Positions 15,251 through 16,103 of a stretch of DNA of 16,103 nucleotides are shown in pieces (the stretch's first letter is position 1; the number at the start of each line of letters is the position of its first letter). The notes beneath the pieces are model-generated. The model ran no database searches. It had not been told where the DNA came from and saw nothing but the letters and a program-made list of their open reading frames with translations. Source of the stretch: JTS-AC122 sp041742635 (GTDB lineage Bacteria; Planctomycetota; Phycisphaerae; Phycisphaerales; UBA1924); NCBI GenBank assembly GCA_041742635.1, contig JBGSIF010000190.1, forward strand, positions 1 through 16,103, given 5' to 3'. Made by a program: the position numbers and the translations under genes.

Positions 15251-15383
15251 AATAGGGACTCGGGACGGGATGCCTTGGTACAGATAGCGCGGAGGTGGGT
15301 GTGGGGGATTGGGTATGGGCGAGGGGGGAGGTGTGGCGGATAGACGATGCTGGGTCCAGACTGACTTGCAAGGAGAAACGAAC
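15251..15383. promoter_or_regulatory. Divergent intergenic region, MBL hydrolase / cupin
   Basis: This 133-bp gap between divergent genes should carry two promoters. On the minus strand, TATTAT at 15254-15249 ends seven bases before ATG 15241. On the plus strand, AAGGAG at 15370-15375 is the ribosome-binding site of the cupin gene, eight bases from its ATG. The middle is strikingly G-rich on the plus strand (about 15289-15335) with several GGG runs. No repeats or operators were recognised. Confidence 0.4.
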
Positions 15384-15752
15384 ATGCCGGTGATCCGAAA
15401 CGTGGCGAGCACGCCGCAGAAGACGGTTGAGATGGCGGGGGTGAAGGGCGTCAAGATGGCGGTGATGGTCGGACGCGAGGACGGCGCACCGAACTTCGCC
15501 CTGCGCCACTTCACGGTCGAGCCAAACGGCCACGCCCCCTTCCACAGCCACGACTACGAGCACGAGGTGTACGTCGTCGAGGGCGGCGGGACCGTCTTCC
15601 TCGAAGGAAAAGAGAACCCGATCAAGCAGGGCGATGTGGTCTACGTCCCGGCGGATCAGGAGCACCAGTTCAAGGCCGGCACCGGCGGGATGCGGTTCCT
15701 GTGCCTCGTCCCCGTCACACGCAACTGCGGGGACGCGACGCCGGGGAGTTGA
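15384..15752 (+). CDS. Small cupin domain-containing protein
   Basis: This 122-residue single-domain cupin (cupin_2 type) has the first cupin motif at about 49-67, with metal ligands H54, H56 and E61 in HSHDYEHE, and the second at 83-97 (GDVVYVPADQEHQF) with H94. All four ligands are present, so it should bind a divalent metal. No signal peptide is visible, so it is cytosolic. Stand-alone cupins act as small dioxygenases, isomerases or ligand binders, and nothing here allows a choice. The C-terminal FLCLVPVTRNCG is shared, as I recall, by a group of small bacterial and archaeal cupins. The start is well supported by AAGGAG eight bases upstream. It is divergent from the metallo-hydrolase gene and followed after 75 bp by a membrane-protein gene on the same strand. 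Confidence 0.92.
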   Translation: MPVIRNVASTPQKTVEMAGVKGVKMAVMVGREDGAPNFALRHFTVEPNGHAPFHSHDYEHEVYVVEGGGTVFLEGKENPIKQGDVVYVPADQEHQFKAGTGGMRFLCLVPVTRNCGDATPGS

Positions 15753-15779
15753 GCCGGCGATAATCTACTGCCCAGTTAC

Positions 15780-15814
15780 GCGGCCCGCACCCTCTTTTAC
15801 GCGGGGCTTGCCGC
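15780..15814 (+). promoter_or_regulatory. GC-rich inverted repeat between cupin and membrane-protein genes
   Basis: GCGGC (15780-15784) plus CCGC (15785-15788) can pair with GCGG (15801-15804) and GCCGC (15810-15814), leaving a 12-base loop and a five-base bulge. There is no T-run after it, so it is not a classical intrinsic terminator. It lies just before the GGAG at 15817-15820 of the next gene. It may be chance in GC-rich DNA. Confidence 0.25.
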
Positions 15815-15827
15815 ACGGAGTGAATCG

Positions 15828-16103
15828 ATGCAGCCTGCACACACCAACGGCGAGTCGGCATCAACCGTTGACTCGACGTATGACTTCCGGTTCTCCGGCA
15901 AGCGGCCCCGAGCCAACGCGGGGGCGTGGGTGTTCTTGCTGGTCTATGCCGCGGCCGCGGTCCTTTGCGCCGTGCTGGCGATCGGGGCGCACCGTCTGGG
16001 GAACCCCGAAGACGCCCCCATGTTCTTTCAGGTCGGCGTGATCGGCGGGATCATCCTCCTCACCACGCTCCCGATCTTCTGGGCATTGGCGATCCGGCGC
16101 GGC
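15828..16103 (+). CDS. Two-TM membrane protein, C-terminus beyond the window
   Basis: An open frame starting with ATG 15828 runs without a stop to the last base, giving 92 codons, and the gene continues outside. GGAG at 15817-15820, seven bases upstream, supports the start. The first 30 residues are polar, followed by two clear hydrophobic helices at about 32-53 (WVFLLVYAAAAVLCAVLAIG) and 67-88 (VGVIGGIILLTTLPIFWALA). Codon third positions are strongly G or C, as in neighbouring genes. I do not recognise the family. The layout resembles small inner-membrane proteins or the start of a larger polytopic protein. It follows the cupin gene by 75 bp and could be co-transcribed with it. Confidence 0.75.
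   Translation, partial: MQPAHTNGESASTVDSTYDFRFSGKRPRANAGAWVFLLVYAAAAVLCAVLAIGAHRLGNPEDAPMFFQVGVIGGIILLTTLPIFWALAIRRG

Overview
This is a GC-rich bacterial chromosome segment, roughly mid-60s percent GC by eye. The gene content suggests a Planctomycetes-type organism, possibly near Phycisphaerae. The main clues are a long receptor-like Ser/Thr kinase, a nucleoside-symporter-family MFS carrier of the type I associate with that phylum, and a cyclophilin-type isomerase with the planctomycete-style insert. This assignment rests on protein character, not on a marker gene. There is no rRNA, tRNA, insertion sequence or CRISPR array. The window is densely coding, and no gene-free stretch exceeds about 270 bp.

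Layout. Bases 1-270 hold no gene I can support. Bases 271-842 carry a DUF433/DUF5615 (PIN-like) toxin-antitoxin-type pair with a 4-bp overlap. A minus-strand run follows, read right to left: a cytosolic patatin-like phospholipase (2855-3976), an exported cyclophilin-type peptidyl-prolyl isomerase (1690-2757) and a short-chain dehydrogenase (867-1670). Divergent from it are a CutC-family protein (4087-4791) and a class III fructose-1,6-bisphosphatase (4892-6865), with a GC-rich hairpin abutting the latter's ribosome-binding site. Converging on these is a lipoprotein with a ClpP/NfeD-like fold that seems to lack the catalytic serine (6912-8261). A Tet-like MFS exporter (8457-9815) diverges from it.

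The right third is a minus-strand cluster: a glyoxalase-II-like metallo-beta-lactamase-fold hydrolase (14540-15250), a 1097-residue zinc-ribbon receptor-like protein kinase with a polytopic C-terminus (11162-14455), and a nucleoside:H+ symporter-family carrier (9824-11161) whose ATG directly abuts the kinase stop codon. On the plus strand at the right edge lie a small cupin (15384-15752) and a two-TM membrane protein cut off by the window end (15828-16103).

How the genes relate. Most are housekeeping or accessory metabolic genes with no single shared pathway. The two pairs most likely to work together are the toxin-antitoxin-type pair and the kinase-transporter pair, which look translationally coupled. 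I see no complete, clearly new defence or biosynthetic system. The best candidates for undescribed biology are the receptor kinase coupled to a transporter and the apparently inactive lipid-anchored ClpP-like protein.
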